From Ochotona curzoniae (lineage: Eukaryota; Chordata; Mammalia; Lagomorpha; Ochotonidae), in assembly GCF_017591425.1 (NCBI RefSeq), contig NW_024465885.1, positions 46,681,001 to 46,745,000 on the forward strand: a stretch of DNA of 64,000 nt, written 5' to 3'. Both the position numbers and the translations under genes were made by a program. Below the pieces are notes generated by a model that saw nothing but the letters and a program-made list of their open reading frames with translations, had not been told where the DNA came from and made no database searches. Each line of letters opens with the position of its first letter. Within the stretch, counting starts at the first letter, position 1. Shown here one piece after another: positions 10,711 through 22,174 of this stretch.

Positions 10711-12389
10711 AAACAAATTCTTAAATGTTGAAAATCTACAAAGTCAAAAAGAAAGGGATGCTAGAAGAACAAATCTTATAATAAAATTTTCTAGTTCATG
10801 CACCTACTCTCAGTCAAGTATTCCATTGATTCCATTGTGTAGAGAGTAAGCTGCACATTCCTGGAGATTTTGGAAAACAAGGCTATGGTTGGCTCAGATG
10901 AGGATTCGGGTTGGAAAAAAGTCACTGAGAAAATAGAACAGCACAGCACATGTGCCTGTTACACCTTGCCATGTGTGTTACACCCGGTGGCCATTTGACA
11001 TGTGGTTAAAGGCTTGTAAGGGATGCAACGTAAGGGCTTGGAAAATCTTCCCCTGCATGTCTTAAGCTAAGGGGCTGTGAAATTTTGCTAACTATTATCT
11101 CTATATGATATTTTTTGTCTTAGCTGTGATCAAAGGTGTTCAGAGTAGCATAAAACTGCCCAAGAGTATGTCCTTCACAATTTAGAAACAGATAGTACAA
11201 GGGTTCTTGGAAAGGTTTGTGCTGAATGGAATGGAAAGCTAAGTTGGTCATGATGCAAAAGAATTTAGAATCCATGGACTGTGGTGGCATTTTAGCAGAG
11301 CCTTGGAAGTTTAGAACTCTTTGCACCTCAGTAAATACGGCTTTCAGGTCCATTTGGCATCCCTCTCTGAAGCCCCTCCCCCATACCCACTCCTCTCCCT
11401 CACATCTGAGGCTGTGGACCCCAGGTATCAGGGAAGGTCTGGGGCTGGCGGCCTTCCAGGGGAAGGCGGGGGAGATGTAGTAAAGGAGTGAACTTCAGAT
11501 GCACCCCCTGGGCTGGGAAGCTTCAGGTTCTTGGAATGCAAGGCCTTGGAGCCGGGAGCATCCTGTTGCCTGCAGGTGCCCTGAGTGATGGAGACAGACC
11601 CTGGCAGACTCCATTCCCTACACTGGAAATTCCAGGAGAATGATGGTACTGTGAGTGACATTTTCTTGGAATGTCACCAGGGGAGAGGCCCTGTACTCTC
11701 TCCACCCCTTCCTGGCTAAGGCATGAAGGGTCAAGGCCAACACATAGAACATTTAAATTGTCACTGGAAACAGGATTAAGACTTCACTGGGAAGAGCTCG
11801 CAAAGAGAGAGCCAGGCCAACTCATCAAAAGCTGGGTGCTTGCAGGCTCCTCCTCCTCCTGTCTCGAAACCCAGGCACGGAGTTGCCAACCCCAGCCTGC
11901 CCCGACACCCAGCAGACCCAACTTTCCAAGCATGCATTTTGTGATTCTGCCATTTCTGTGGGACCCTTTCTGTGGTCTGGAGCCTGTGCCATCCAGTGGC
12001 TTTCCTAGCCTTTTATTGCCCTCACCCAGCGGGGTTGCAGGGTTAATGCCAGCCCTGATGTAAGCTGACTGTGCAAGGGGGCTTGGGTGGGTCAAGTGTG
12101 AACAAATAGCATTTGTTTCCCAGCAGCAGGGAGTGCCTGAGGTGTACCATGCTGCCCCCAGACTCATGGGAAATGTGGCCTTTGCTGATGGCACCAAGCC
12201 CCCGAACTCCACACTCCTCAGCCAAGTGTCTGTAGCCACCTGAACTTGGCGAGGAGGACTCGGCCGTGCTGCCCTTCTGTGTGCTTGGCCAGCCAATCTG
12301 CCCTCACTTTAGTACTCATACCTGGAACCTACTGGCAGATCTCACCAGCCTAGCATGTTTAAGCCCAGCTAAATTCTTTCTCTCTTCTT
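10711..12389. other. Non-coding stretch, no recognised element
   Basis: Frames of 130-170 codons on both strands between 11670 and 12300 overlap each other and resemble no known protein. I treat them as chance frames in GC-rich DNA. Confidence 0.4.
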
Positions 12390-12665
12390 AAAAATTGATT
12401 TATTTATTTTTATTTGAAAGACAGATTTACAAAGAAGAGGAGGAGAAAGGAGAGAGAGAGAGAAAAAGCATCCATTGCTGGTTCCCTCTCCAGAATGGCT
12501 ACAACAATTGGAGCTAGGTTGGTCCCAAATCCAGAGCCGGGAGCTTCCTCCAGGACTCCAAAGTGGGTTCAGGGACCCAAGCACTTGGGCCATCCTCTGG
12601 TACTTTTCCAGGAGCAGCAGCAGGAAGCTGGATTAGAAGCAGTGCAGCCAGCTCTGTTTAATCAA
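12390..12665 (-). mobile_element. CSINE
   Basis: TTTATTTGAAAGACAGATTT, CCATTGCTGGTTCCCTCTCC, GGGAGCTTCCTCCAGGACTCC and CAAGCACTTGGGCCATCCTC are in reverse-strand order. Confidence 0.88.
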
Positions 12666-13137
12666 GCTGGCTGTCCAAAATGGGATGCCAGGGTGACAAG
12701 CCAGGACTCACCCTGCTCTGTGCAGCCCTGGCCTGTGATTGTTTTGTGTAGATTCTAGGATCTGGATATTGCATCCAACTCTTTGTACTGCACTTAGCTG
12801 CTTGGGTTGGCAGCCTGTTTGCAGGTGGTGGCGGGGGGTGCACATGCTGATTCCTTCCTGCAGGGGGAGTGGTCGAGGCGGTGCATGTGCTCAGTCCTGG
12901 GCACAGGGACGATGCCTCCTGCCGTGAACTGAGGATGGCTGGAGTGTGTGCCCCTAGGGATCTGTGTGGGAGACTTGATCCTCTGTGAGGATCCTCTGAT
13001 GCTAAAGGTGGGAGCTTCTTCCAGAGGAGGGGCTAGCAGGACGTGGGGAGGTCGCTGGAGGTGTTGCTCTCGGGAGGAACTAAGGCTGAACTTGCGGTGT
13101 AGGTTATCACAGCAGTGAATTATTACAGAAGCACTGA
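12666..13137. other. Non-coding stretch, no recognised element
   Basis: Nothing identified between two CSINEs. Confidence 0.4.
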
Positions 13138-13424
13138 CTAGAGGCTGGCATCCCACATGGGTGCCTGCTCAAGTCCCAGCGGTTCCACTTCCAGTCCAGG
13201 GCCCTATTAATGCACCTGAGAAAACAGCAGAAGATGCCGTAAGTCATTGGGCCTCTGCATACACGTACGTGTTAGACTTGGAAGAAGCCCTGGCTCCTGG
13301 CCTCACCCTGGCCCAACGATGGCTATTAAGGCCAACTGAGCAGTGAACCAGCAGATGGACAATCTCTCTCTTTCTCTCTCTGTAACTCACCCTTTCACAT
13401 TAAAAAAATAATAATAATCTTCAA
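13138..13424 (+). mobile_element. CSINE
   Basis: GGCTGGCATCCCACATGGG, GCTCAAGTCCCAGCGGTTCC, GAAGAAGCCCTGGCTCCTGG and GTGAACCAGCAGATGGAC precede an A-rich tail with ATA repeats. Confidence 0.88.
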
Positions 13425-13929
13425 AAGCACCACTTGGAACCCCTATATCTCTTACCAAAAACAGAGAAAGAATTAGGAATCTCTGGTGTCTTGCCGTATA
13501 AATGAAGAACAGACTAATATCCGCCATGAGTGACAGCTGTCACCGTTTCCAGTCTTGTTTTTCCCTGCTCCATTGCCAAGATGATGATGCCATTGCCAAG
13601 ACATAGTCACAGCCTATTTCAAAACAGTGTCTACCATGCAAGGATAAAAACTTGGGAGATAAGAATAGGCGAGTCAATTGCAGCAGCAGCCATTGACACT
13701 AGTAATAGATAAGGGTGTGAATTACCTTGGCCCGCTGAAATGTGGGTGTTACGTAGCAGTAGTGCAGCCACATAGCTTTGAAGTTCTACAGTCAGCACAA
13801 AAGATTTGTTTTGTGAACTCTTTGCTCTCTACAAATCATCCCACAAAAACTATCACCACCTCTACTATTGCCATTGTGGTAAAAGCTGTAGAAACAAAGA
13901 TGAAATACATGGTTAAAATGATAACGCTA

Positions 13930-14225
13930 TGGGGCCGGCCACTGCCTATGGTGCTGGCATCCCATGTGGGCTATGGTTCAAGACCTGGTTACTCCACTTC
14001 CCATCCGGCTACCTGCCTGTGGCCTGGGAAAGCAGCAGCAGAGGATGGCCCAGGTGCTTGGTCCTCTGCACTCAAGTGAGAGACCTGGAAGAAGCTCCTG
14101 GCTCCTGAATTTGGAGCAGCCTGGCTCGGGTTATTGACACCATTTAGCAAGTAAATCAACAGATAGAGGATCTCTCTGTCTCTGTGTAACTCTGCCTTTC
14201 AAATAAATAAATAAAAAATAAATCC
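13930..14225 (+). mobile_element. CSINE, full length
   Basis: The head GGGGCCGGCCACTGCCTATG, the B-box-like GGTTCAAGACC, the GCCTGTGGCCTGGGAAAGCA block and the AACTCTGCCTTTCAAATAAA tail are all present. Confidence 0.93.
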
Positions 14226-14231
14226 TTTTTT

Positions 14232-14695
14232 TAAAGAGTGAAATTATAGCATTTTGGCTTCTGCATTTCATTTTATATCAAGAACTCTACAAATCCACAT
14301 CAATCACTATGACAATATGAACTTAACAAAGTCATCATTTACAAAGTCAAGGTGTGAAAGTCAGTTATATTTTGATATGCAACAGTTGTGAGTTTATAAA
14401 TAAAAGCATATGCAATTGTACTCAAAGCTTCAAATACCTAGGAACAAATTTAATGAACTATGTGTAAAACGACAGCAGAAAAACTACAAAGTAATTCTCA
14501 GATAAATGAAGGAGGCCCAAAGAAGTGGGAAGACATACAATGTTCATCAATTGGAAGGCTCAATACCATTAATTATTTTTCCCAAGACTATTTCTTGATG
14601 CTGCAAAATTGACATAAAATTCCTCCTGTCCTACTGTGAAGAAATAAGTGAGCTGATTCTACAATGTATGTGGAAAGGATAGGTACTGTGCCTAC
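14232..14695 (+). pseudogene. L1 ORF2 fragment (reverse-transcriptase region), decayed
   Basis: The text around 14440-14460 (CCTAGGAACAAATTTAATG) encodes the LGxNL motif found after the RT active site in L1 ORF2. It is followed by the GTTCATCAATTGGAAGGCTCA block, the usual IGR.x motif, and by the terminal CTACAATGTATGTGGAAAGG block. Stops and small indels break the frame. It sits between two younger CSINEs and has no visible 3' end. Confidence 0.68.
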
Positions 14696-14729
14696 GAGTT
14701 CAGATGCCCATACTATGCTGGGATTCTCT

Positions 14730-14946
14730 ATCAGGCCCTGACTTCAGCTCCCTGCTCACGCACATCCAGGGAGGCAGTGGTAAGGGCCGAGATGACTGGG
14801 TTCCTGCCACATGTATGTGAGGCCTGCGCTGTGTTCTCTGCTTCTGACGTCCCCCAGCATTTGCAGGCATTTAGGGAATGACGCAGAGGCCAGGAGCTCT
14901 TTCTGTTTGTTTCTCTTGCCTCTCAAATAAGTTAATAAATAAGATG
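14730..14946 (+). mobile_element. CSINE, old, head missing
   Basis: CAGCTCCCTGCTCACGCAC, GGGAGGCAGTGG, GCATTTGCAGGCATTTAGGG and TTGCCTCTCAAATAAG are in order. Confidence 0.72.
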
Positions 14947-15032
14947 TAAGTAGAAACACAAGTGATTTTGAATATCCCAATGACTTTGAAAAGGGAAGAC
15001 AAGTTTGCAAGATTTATATGTCATTATTTCAG

Positions 15033-15046
15033 GATGTAGTCTCAAG
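15033..15046. repeat. Target-site duplication, left copy (L1)
   Basis: The 14 bases GATGTAGTCTCAAG are repeated exactly at 18088-18101. Confidence 0.92.
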
Positions 15047-16185
15047 GAGAATCAAGATGGCAGAATAGGGTAAGGACACATTTACACGGAAGGAGAAACA
15101 TTTAATCAGGATGAAGCAGAAAGGACACATTACACAAAATAGGAGAGGGCAGAACTACAGCAGAGGGGTACCTGGAGACTGACAGACACAGGAAAGCAAC
15201 GAAAACAATGGTGTGGTGTTGCAGTGACTGACACTCCAGCGGCATTCAGCTAATGGCAATCAGAACTCCACCAGCAGCCAGAACTCCACCAGCAACCAGG
15301 TGGAAGGGACTTTCACTGGGAGCTTGGGAGGTGAATCCAGACAAAGAACTGTCTGTCCTGCTGGTCTGTTTGATTTGACCAGGAGCAGAAACAGAGTGGC
15401 AGATCCCAGATGGGCAGTGCGAGAACAGGGTAGATTTCATAGTCCAGCCAGGCCTCTAGAGCCAAATTGGGTGCCATTTTGCTTTGGAGGCAAAGACAAG
15501 GGGAAGGACTGAGCTGGGAGTGAACTCATTTCTGACTCAGTGAACTGCAGCAACGCAGCACTCCACAGGTTCCACCCAAGACAGGTCTGGGTAGCCCTCA
15601 GACCAGACGACCAGTAGATCAAGAACTCTAGTAGTGGCACGTCAGGTGCCATTAGGTACACTGTGGCAAAAGTTTAGGACTGCAGGGACAACAGTGAGCT
15701 GCTCATGTGCTGAGCTCTGCAATAACTCACTGAGTTCTATGGATTGCACTGGTGCCACAGAAAAATAATACCGACTGTGGCATTGTATGGGTCAAAATAG
15801 GTCCATGTGGCACCCGCACCTAACGGTCAACAGGTTCCAGCAAGATAAGCACCACCAACAACCTAGCTATATAGGACACCTGGTGTCTCCCTAATCCTGG
15901 GAACTGCTCCAGCAGCAAGGGGAGAAAGGTTGCAGAGACAAGAATGAGCCTCAGCCTGGTAGCACAGGAGGTGGAGACTGGCGAACCAGGAGTTGGGGCT
16001 ATGGAGACCACAGTGGAAATCTTACATAAGAACCCAGATCTGGAACTCAGCGGAGGGAGTGGCACAATTGACTGCAAACAAAGAGCTGTGTACCAACTGC
16101 AATAAGCAAAATCAAACTGTAGACCTGTGGGTGACACAGCTTAGAAACCTGCCCCAAGGAGAAGAATCTGATAATTAGAAGTACA

Positions 16186-17161
16186 ATGACCAAGAGCAAA
16201 AGAAGACACACGGGCAAAATGAATATTACTGAAGACTCTCCTGCAAAGGAGCAAAACCCTATGCCAACCTCAGAGTTCACTGAGGAAGACATCAAGAAAA
16301 TGGGAGACACAGAATTCAGAAAACTCATTCTAAAGCTTCTGATCAACAATGAGAAGCACATACAAGAGTTCAAAGAATTTAAGGAATATGTTACACAAGA
16401 AATAGCAGCAATAAAGCAAATCAAGGCTGATATATCAGACATTAAGAACACAGGAGAGCAAATTAAAGTACAGTGGAGAGTCTCCAGAGTAGAATGAAGC
16501 AAGCAGAAGAAAGAATCTCAGAATTGGAAGATATTTCCTGTCACCAGGGGGAAGCAAACAAAAAGCTGGAAGCAGAGCTGGATCAGGCCAAAAAAAAAAG
16601 TATTCAAGAATTGAAAGACACTATTAAGAGACCTAATATAAGAGTTATGGGAGTCCCAGAAGGTGCCAAAAGAGAAACTGGTTTTACAGATATATTTAAT
16701 GAAATAATAAGGGGAAAATTTCCCTAATCTAGAGAAAAATTGGGAAACAACATCCAGGAGGGGCACACAACTTCCAATAGGCTTGATCAAAAGTGATCTT
16801 CACCAAGACACATGATCATCAAGCTTTCTTCAACTGAACACAAGGAAAAGATCCTTAAATGTGCACATGAAAAAATCAACTGACAGATAAAGGAATGCCA
16901 ATTAAACTCACAGGAGATCTCTCATGGGAAACTCTACAGGCAAGAGGAGAATGGAGAGACATATTCCAGATTCGAAAAGAAAAGAATTGTCAGCCTAGGA
17001 TAACATATCCAGCAAAGCTTTCTTTTGTCTTTGAAAATGAAATAAAATTCTTCCACAGTAAAGAAAAGTTAAAAGAATTTGCCTCTTCCAAACGTGCCCT
17101 ACAAATGATACTCCAAGATGTTCTCTTGACAGAGAAGAGGAATAGCACCAAACAAAACTAA
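16186..17161 (+). pseudogene. L1 ORF1 (RNA-binding chaperone protein), frameshifted
   Basis: Intact L1 ORF1 protein trimerises and coats its own mRNA. Three plus-strand frames each hold a successive part. At 16186-16497 are the charged N-terminus and start of the coiled coil (MTKSKRRHTGK). At 16473-16727 are the rest of the coiled coil and the start of the RRM (RPNIRVMGVPEG). At 16895-17161 is the C-terminal domain, with ETLQARGEW, PRITYPAKLSF and KEFASSKRAL, clearly matching the conserved L1 ORF1 CTD. At least two frameshifts plus stops separate these parts, so no functional protein is made. Confidence 0.9.
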
Positions 17162-17231
17162 AGGCAAATGTGAAGAACATCCCAGTAAAGTGACAACAGA
17201 AGACTATACCAATGAACAACCCATTCCTACA

Positions 17232-17400
17232 ATGACAGGACCAAATTACCACCCATTCATATTAACCCTGAAAGCAACTGGCTTAAGCTGAATCAAACGT
17301 CATAGATTAGTAGGCTGGATTACAAAACAAAACCCATCTATTTGTTGTATAGAAGAGACACACTTCACCAACAAAAATCAGTGGAACCTGTATCTCATGG
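17232..17400 (+). pseudogene. L1 ORF2 N-terminus (start of endonuclease domain)
   Basis: The ATG at 17232 opens MTGPNYHPFILTLKATGLS, then a TGA at 17289, then IKRHRLVGWITKQNPSICCI and EETHF, the start of the L1 apurinic-type endonuclease. The acidic E of the ETH motif is present. After about 56 codons the sense sequence ends and unrelated-orientation sequence begins. Confidence 0.87.
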
Positions 17401-17439
17401 ATTTTGATGCTTTTGTTTTCGTTAGTTTCATCTTTTCAA

Positions 17440-17800
17440 AACAGTTTCTTGTGATTGAATAATTCAATGACTCATACATCACACAGTAGCATCATTTTCT
17501 TCAAGAAAGTTCTTGATCTTCTTTTTCATTTCTTCAGCTACACATCAATCATTCAGTAGCATATTATTTAACTTTATGGTGTTGTTAATTTCTTTTTTTC
17601 CTTGTTGTTGATTTTCTTCTGTGGCTTTTCATTTAAGGGGATGTATTGTAGCTGTGTAATGGAGACTGTCATATCTAGTATCATATTATTTAACTTCATG
17701 GCATTGTAAATTTCTAGTTTTCTTCCTGTTGTTGATTTTGTATTATGACTTTTCATTTAAGGTGATGTATAGTAACTATGAAATGGAGAGTAACATATCC
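17440..17800 (-). pseudogene. Antisense L1 ORF2 piece (post-endonuclease linker), tandemly duplicated
   Basis: Read on the minus strand, 17550-17580 encodes KLNNMLLND, a signature of the L1 ORF2 linker after the endonuclease, followed upstream by EEMKKKIKNFLEEND-like text. A block of about 120 bases is present twice in tandem (about 17556-17675 and 17676-17797): ATTATTTAACTT, TTGTTGATTTT and TTTTCATTTAAGG recur at the same spacing. The second block again encodes MKLNNM. Exact edges are uncertain. Confidence 0.7.
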
Positions 17801-18087
17801 AGATGTGAGGATACAATGTAGTATGCATCTCCACTTCCAGACAAAGATGGACTTACAATGAAACTGTTTACAGTATCTTGACAATAGGATGCTGGACTCT
17901 CTGCCATTGTCCATGCCTGTAATGATGGACATATGACTCTGTATAAAGAACTATACTTTAGTAATGATATAGAGGAACTAGGTGGGGGAGGGTTATTGGG
18001 GAGAGGATAAGGGAAATCCCAGGAGCCTATGGAATTGTAAAAGATGATAATAATAATAATAATAATAAATGAAAGATTTTTTAAAAA

Positions 18088-18101
18088 GATGTAGTCTCAA
18101 G
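18088..18101. repeat. Target-site duplication, right copy (L1)
   Basis: Exact match to 15033-15046, directly after the A-rich tail. Confidence 0.92.
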
Positions 18102-18109
18102 AACTATTA

Positions 18110-18560
18110 CCAAGCTATAGTTACAACAGCAGGCTATTAGCACAAAGTAAACATATAAGTCAATTGCACAAGACAGTCAATTATTGTCCACAAAAATGCC
18201 AAAGTAATTCCATGCAGAAAAGGACATCTCTGGAATAGAAACTGCTAGAATAAGATGTGCCTTGTTCATACAATAAAATACTATCCAGCAATGAATAGCG
18301 TGAAGGACTGATGCAACCAACAACTGAAATGAATGTCAAGTACAGAACGCTAAGCAACAGAAGCCAAACCAGATGAATGCAGTTTGATACTTCGCATAGG
18401 AAATCTGAATAAAGCAAGCACTAATCTATACGCACGAATTTGCTCGTAGGTTATTAAACGATAGTGAGGGTGGTGGAAAGGAGATGGACAGTAGAACAGA
18501 AAGAACTTTCTGGTGTGATTAAATATACTCTATTATCTCGTTTTGAGTGCTGGTTACCAA
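18110..18560 (+). mobile_element. Old L1 3'-end fragment
   Basis: ATACTATCCAGCAATGAATAG, AGAAGCCAAACCAGATGAATG and GGTGTGATTAAATATACTC keep the order of the ORF2 end and 3' UTR of old mammalian L1s. Too decayed for a subfamily. Confidence 0.5.
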
Positions 18561-19410
18561 GGTCTTTATAACCCTCCACATTTGTTCAACTGAATCTCTA
18601 ATAGTTGTATGGATGGTTTCATTTGTGCTCGTTATGCCTGAAGAATTTAGAAACGACAAAGAAACCATTTTGAGAGGAAGACCTGTTTAACGGGCGCAAC
18701 GCCCTCCTGCGGGATCCGTCTCGCATTTCTCCTCAATGCTCCCACCAGGACTACAAGATGCACGAGTCATGTCACATCCCCTCTCGGCACACAGCCCGAT
18801 TTGAAATTCCTAGAATTCTGCTCATACGAAATTGTTTTGAGTCATACACACAGATAGAATACTCCATACCGTCTATGTTGGCATAGTTTTTAACAAAAAC
18901 GAGACCATCTTTTGCTTGACCTCAACGACAAAGATTAGATTATTTCACATTCCTCTTTGATTTTCCAAGGACGCAGACAATAAAAGTCTTTTAAGCTATT
19001 GACCCAGTTCTCCATGCTTCCTTCCCCCGCCTTCCCATACCCTGCCCCTCTCCAATTACTCTAGACACAGTTCCCAGAAATAAAGCCACATTTGGCACAC
19101 ACAAAAAAATCTATCTGAAAGGTAGAAATTCTTGAGAATAAAAAGGGGCTGTGGCATCATACTAACGTCCCACGCAATTCTCCTTGCCACGGTCTCTTCC
19201 CAGGGAGTGAAACTGCTACCTTTGCAATGAATCCAGAATCATCGTCTGCCATCACTCAGTGTAGGATCTGCTCAGTCCACTCCCACCTCTCGCCCAGGCT
19301 TTCTCAGTTCTAACTGGTTCTGAAGCTTATTGCTGCCAAATTGTGATGGTCAGCCAACAAGAACCAGTCACACGCACTGAGCCCTGCCCGCATGCCCATG
19401 TAGAACCTTG
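18561..19410. other. Non-coding stretch, no recognised element
   Basis: AT-rich, with a small CpG cluster near 18690-18730. Nothing identified. Confidence 0.4.
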
Positions 19411-19590
19411 CAGTTCACTTAGTAACTTTACATCTCCATAGTTATGCCATAAAGTGGGACTGTCATTGTCCCCATTCTGGAGGTGAGAAAACTAAAGCAC
19501 TGGAAGGCAAAGTCATTTATCACTAGGGAGGGGCTGGACTGGGGTTTGTGTCCAGCACCCACAAACTGAGCCATGATCCCGGGCAGCATC
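19411..19590 (+). mobile_element. MIR SINE fragment
   Basis: CATTGTCCCCATTCTGGAGG, TGAGAAAACTAAAGCACTGG and AAGTCATTTATCACTAG follow the MIR core (ancient tRNA-derived mammalian SINE) in order. Confidence 0.78.
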
Positions 19591-19629
19591 TTTAATTTCT
19601 TTAGGGAAAAAAAAAAAAATTAGCAGATA

Positions 19630-19905
19630 GGGACCGGAGCAATGGCTCAACTGGCTAATCCTCCACCTACAAGCACCACATACCATTTGGACACTGGTTT
19701 GTGTCCCAGGTACTCCTGGGATTGTGGCAGAACTCCTTGGGACCTTGTACCCATGTGGGAGACCCAGAAGAGGCCCCTGTCTCCTGGTTTCGGATTGGCT
19801 CAGCCTCATCTGTTATGGACATTTGGGGGAGTGAACCAGAAGATGTCTTTCTGTCTGTAAAATCTGCCTTTCCAATAAAAATATATATATATATATTTTA
19901 AAAGA
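19630..19905 (+). mobile_element. CSINE with internal deletion
   Basis: The head (GCAATGGCTCAACTGGCTAA) and 3' half (GGGAGACCCAGAAGAGGCCC, GAGTGAACCAGAAGATG) are clear, but the central CTCCACTTCCCATCCAGCTC zone is missing. The tail is (TA)n then poly(A). Confidence 0.9.
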
Positions 19906-21382
19906 AAAAAAAAGCAGATGGAGTCCTAAGCGGGGGTGGGGGGTCTATTGCCAACTACACAGCCTGTCCATGGAGGCAGTAATGGGAATGAGTCTCTTGT
20001 CACAGGATCACAGCAATGCTCATAGCTTAGCCACTCTCATTCTTGTCCCTCCTAGGTTCACAGGCACTTACAGGCTTGAGTTTTATAATCCAGCAGCGGC
20101 GGGCTACACCCCCTTGGGCTCGCCACCAGCCCCCACGCAGAGGTTGCCCTCACCCTGGCGTCTATGTAAGAAAATAGCCTGCCTGGGAATCCCTTCACAG
20201 AATACAGAATGAGATCCCAGAGGCAGGAGGCCCCCTGGAAACCAACACACAGTCCAGCCACTGGAGTCCCCTTCCTTCGGTCTTGATGTCAGTCTACGTG
20301 AAGGCCATGTCTGTCCTACCCCAGATTTCCCATTTCATGTTCCCAATGATGAAACCACGCAGCAAGTGCCCTGTCTTACCAAAGAGAGGCAGGAAGCCAA
20401 GCCACCCTCTGCACCCATCCCCGTGCTGGGTGTTGGGCACTTGGACCCCTTGATCTAGCATGCTGGTGAATCACACGTTCACCACCGCTCTGCTCCTCAA
20501 GACCCAAGGCAGTCTCTCTCCCATCCCGGCTTCCTCCCTTTACCCGCTGCTCATCCTACTCCCAACTCAGCTGCTGGCACCAGTGCCTCTCACCCTGCCG
20601 AGGCTGCTGAGACTCACACCTCAAGGCAGAGGGAATCCATAGCACTCAGTGTCACTCACCGTGCTGGTGTGTCCATGGTCAAGTCCGCAGCTGTGTCTGG
20701 GGCAGCACCTCTTGGTCATCCGTCCTCCTCAGCCTCTCGCCAGGGCCCTTGGTTTCCGACTACCCTGAGTTAGCTGTAATCTCTTGGCCTCGCTCTCTCT
20801 CCTCCACTGTCAATCAGATCCATCTGGCTTTCAGCCGGGCTTCCCAAGGCTCGCTCCTGTCTGGGTGTCTTCAGGTTCGTCCCTTGCCCAGGCTCGCGGC
20901 ACACCAGGGCTCAGCTATCACCGTTGGCCTTTCAGTGTCTGCTATTCCGGCTCTGCTGAAAGGGGCCACTTTCTCTGAGGCCCAGCTCACCGAGTCCCTG
21001 TTCTCTGAACAAAAGGCCAATCAGAACCGAAGAGGTTTTTTTCTTTTTCTTTTTCTTTTTTTTTTTTTTACTGACACTCCTCTCAGCTCAGATGACCTGC
21101 TGACTGAGGCCTCATTGTTGCTACTCGCTGTGGGTGCCTCCCAGGGGTTGCCTTCAGAGACAGGCTTGGTACGAGGTAGCAAGGACAGGTCTGGGGCCAG
21201 TGGGGAGCACGGAGGCAGAAGGGCCAGCTGAAGATCAGACTGGAGAAGGGAGGAGGGAGAAGGTGGCCCAGTGGCGGCTGCAGCCCGGTGGGGTGAGGGG
21301 TCATGCTCCGGAAGAGGAAGCTGGCAGCATAGACCTCTTAAAAGAGAGAGAGGTGGGATCGGGGGATGGAAAGATCAGATGT
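19906..21382. other. Non-coding stretch, no recognised element
   Basis: A T-rich run lies at 21035-21070. A 160-codon plus frame (20749-21231) crosses it and has no recognisable protein features. Confidence 0.4.
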
Positions 21383-21907
21383 GTTGGGGCTGGCGCTATG
21401 GGGTAGCAGGCTAAGCTTCCACCTGTGACACTGGCATCCCAGTGGGTACTCCACTTCTGATCTAGCTCTCTGCTTATGGCCTGGGAAAACAGTAAAAGTT
21501 AGCCGAAGCGTTTTAGACCCAGAGCCACATGGGATACCAGAGGAAGCTCCTGGCTCCTTGTTGTGGGCTAAGGAGTTGATTAGCACTCTTTAAGCTGAGC
21601 ACCTACAGGAAATGGGCTTGCAGCTAAGAGCACCTGGTCTAATCATTGGCATCCTATTATTTGGTTAAAGGGCTTGGGGGAAAAAGTATAAAAGGAGTAA
21701 TAAAGGCAGGCTTCAGAGAGACTTCCACCATCACTGGTCTCCTGTCGGTGTTTCATCCCCAGACCCTCTCCGTGTCCTCGTTACTGGCTCTGCTGGCCGG
21801 AGCAGCTCCTGGCTTTGGATTGGCTCAGCTCCGGCCATGGAAGCCATCTGGGGAGTCAACTAGCAAATGTCTGTCTCTCTTCTCTATAACTCTGCCTCTC
21901 AAACTAA
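21383..21907 (+). mobile_element. CSINE interrupted by a solo LTR
   Basis: The 5' part (21383-21558) runs from TGGGGCTGGCGCTATGGGG to GAAGCTCCTGGCTCCT. The 3' part (21805-21907) resumes GCTCCTGGCTTTGGATTGGC and reaches AACTCTGCCTCTCAAACTAA. Removing the LTR and one GCTCCT restores the normal SINE body. Confidence 0.92.
21559..21804 (+). mobile_element. Solo LTR of an endogenous retrovirus-like element, 246 bp
   Basis: It begins TGTTGTGGGCT and ends GGCCGGAGCA (TG...CA). A TATA box, TATAAAA, lies at 21687-21693 and AATAAA at 21699-21704. A 6-bp duplication, GCTCCT, lies at 21553-21558 and 21805-21810. It aligns end to end with 60696-60946. No internal retroviral sequence is nearby, so it is either a solo LTR left by recombination or part of a non-autonomous LTR family. 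The 6-bp duplication suggests class II (ERVK-like), but that is inference. Confidence 0.82.
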
Positions 21908-22009
21908 AAAGAAAATAAATTGCTAAAGAAAATGATCAGGTGTGTTAAAATGGCTTTGTTTTGGGGGGAAAGGTGAAAGTGAAAAGAATTTGTCCCCTCC
22001 AGGTGAGCA

Positions 22010-22170
22010 TTCCCTGCCCCCCACACAGGGAGACCTGGACTGAGTTCCTGGCTCATGGCTTTGGCCTTGGCCCCAGCCCAACCACTGTGGTCATTTAGGG
22101 AGTAAACCAAGGAATGGGATTCTCTCTCTCTCGCTCTTGCCGTGTGTGTGTGTGCCTCTCAAATAAAGAA
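22010..22170 (+). mobile_element. CSINE 3' half, older
   Basis: GGGAGACCTGGACTGAGTTC, ATGGCTTTGGCCTTGGCCC and GGTCATTTAGGGAGTAAACC precede a TG-rich tail and CTCTCAAATAAAG. Confidence 0.78.
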
Positions 22171-22174
22171 ATGC

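Larger units (their letters stand above)
15047..18087 (+). mobile_element. L1 retrotransposon with complete 5' end, rearranged ORF2 and 3' tail
   Basis: The element starts with GAATCAAGATGGCAGAATAG, typical of an L1 5' end. It has about 1.1 kb of 5' UTR, a disrupted ORF1 (16186-17161), the first codons of ORF2 (from 17232), an antisense ORF2-like piece (about 17440-17800), a G-rich 3' UTR tract near 17975-18020 and an A-rich (AAT)n tail. The exact 14-bp duplication on both sides shows it inserted as one unit of about 3 kb, against 6-7 kb for a complete L1. It is dead: both ORFs are broken and the RT domain is absent. Confidence 0.9.
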
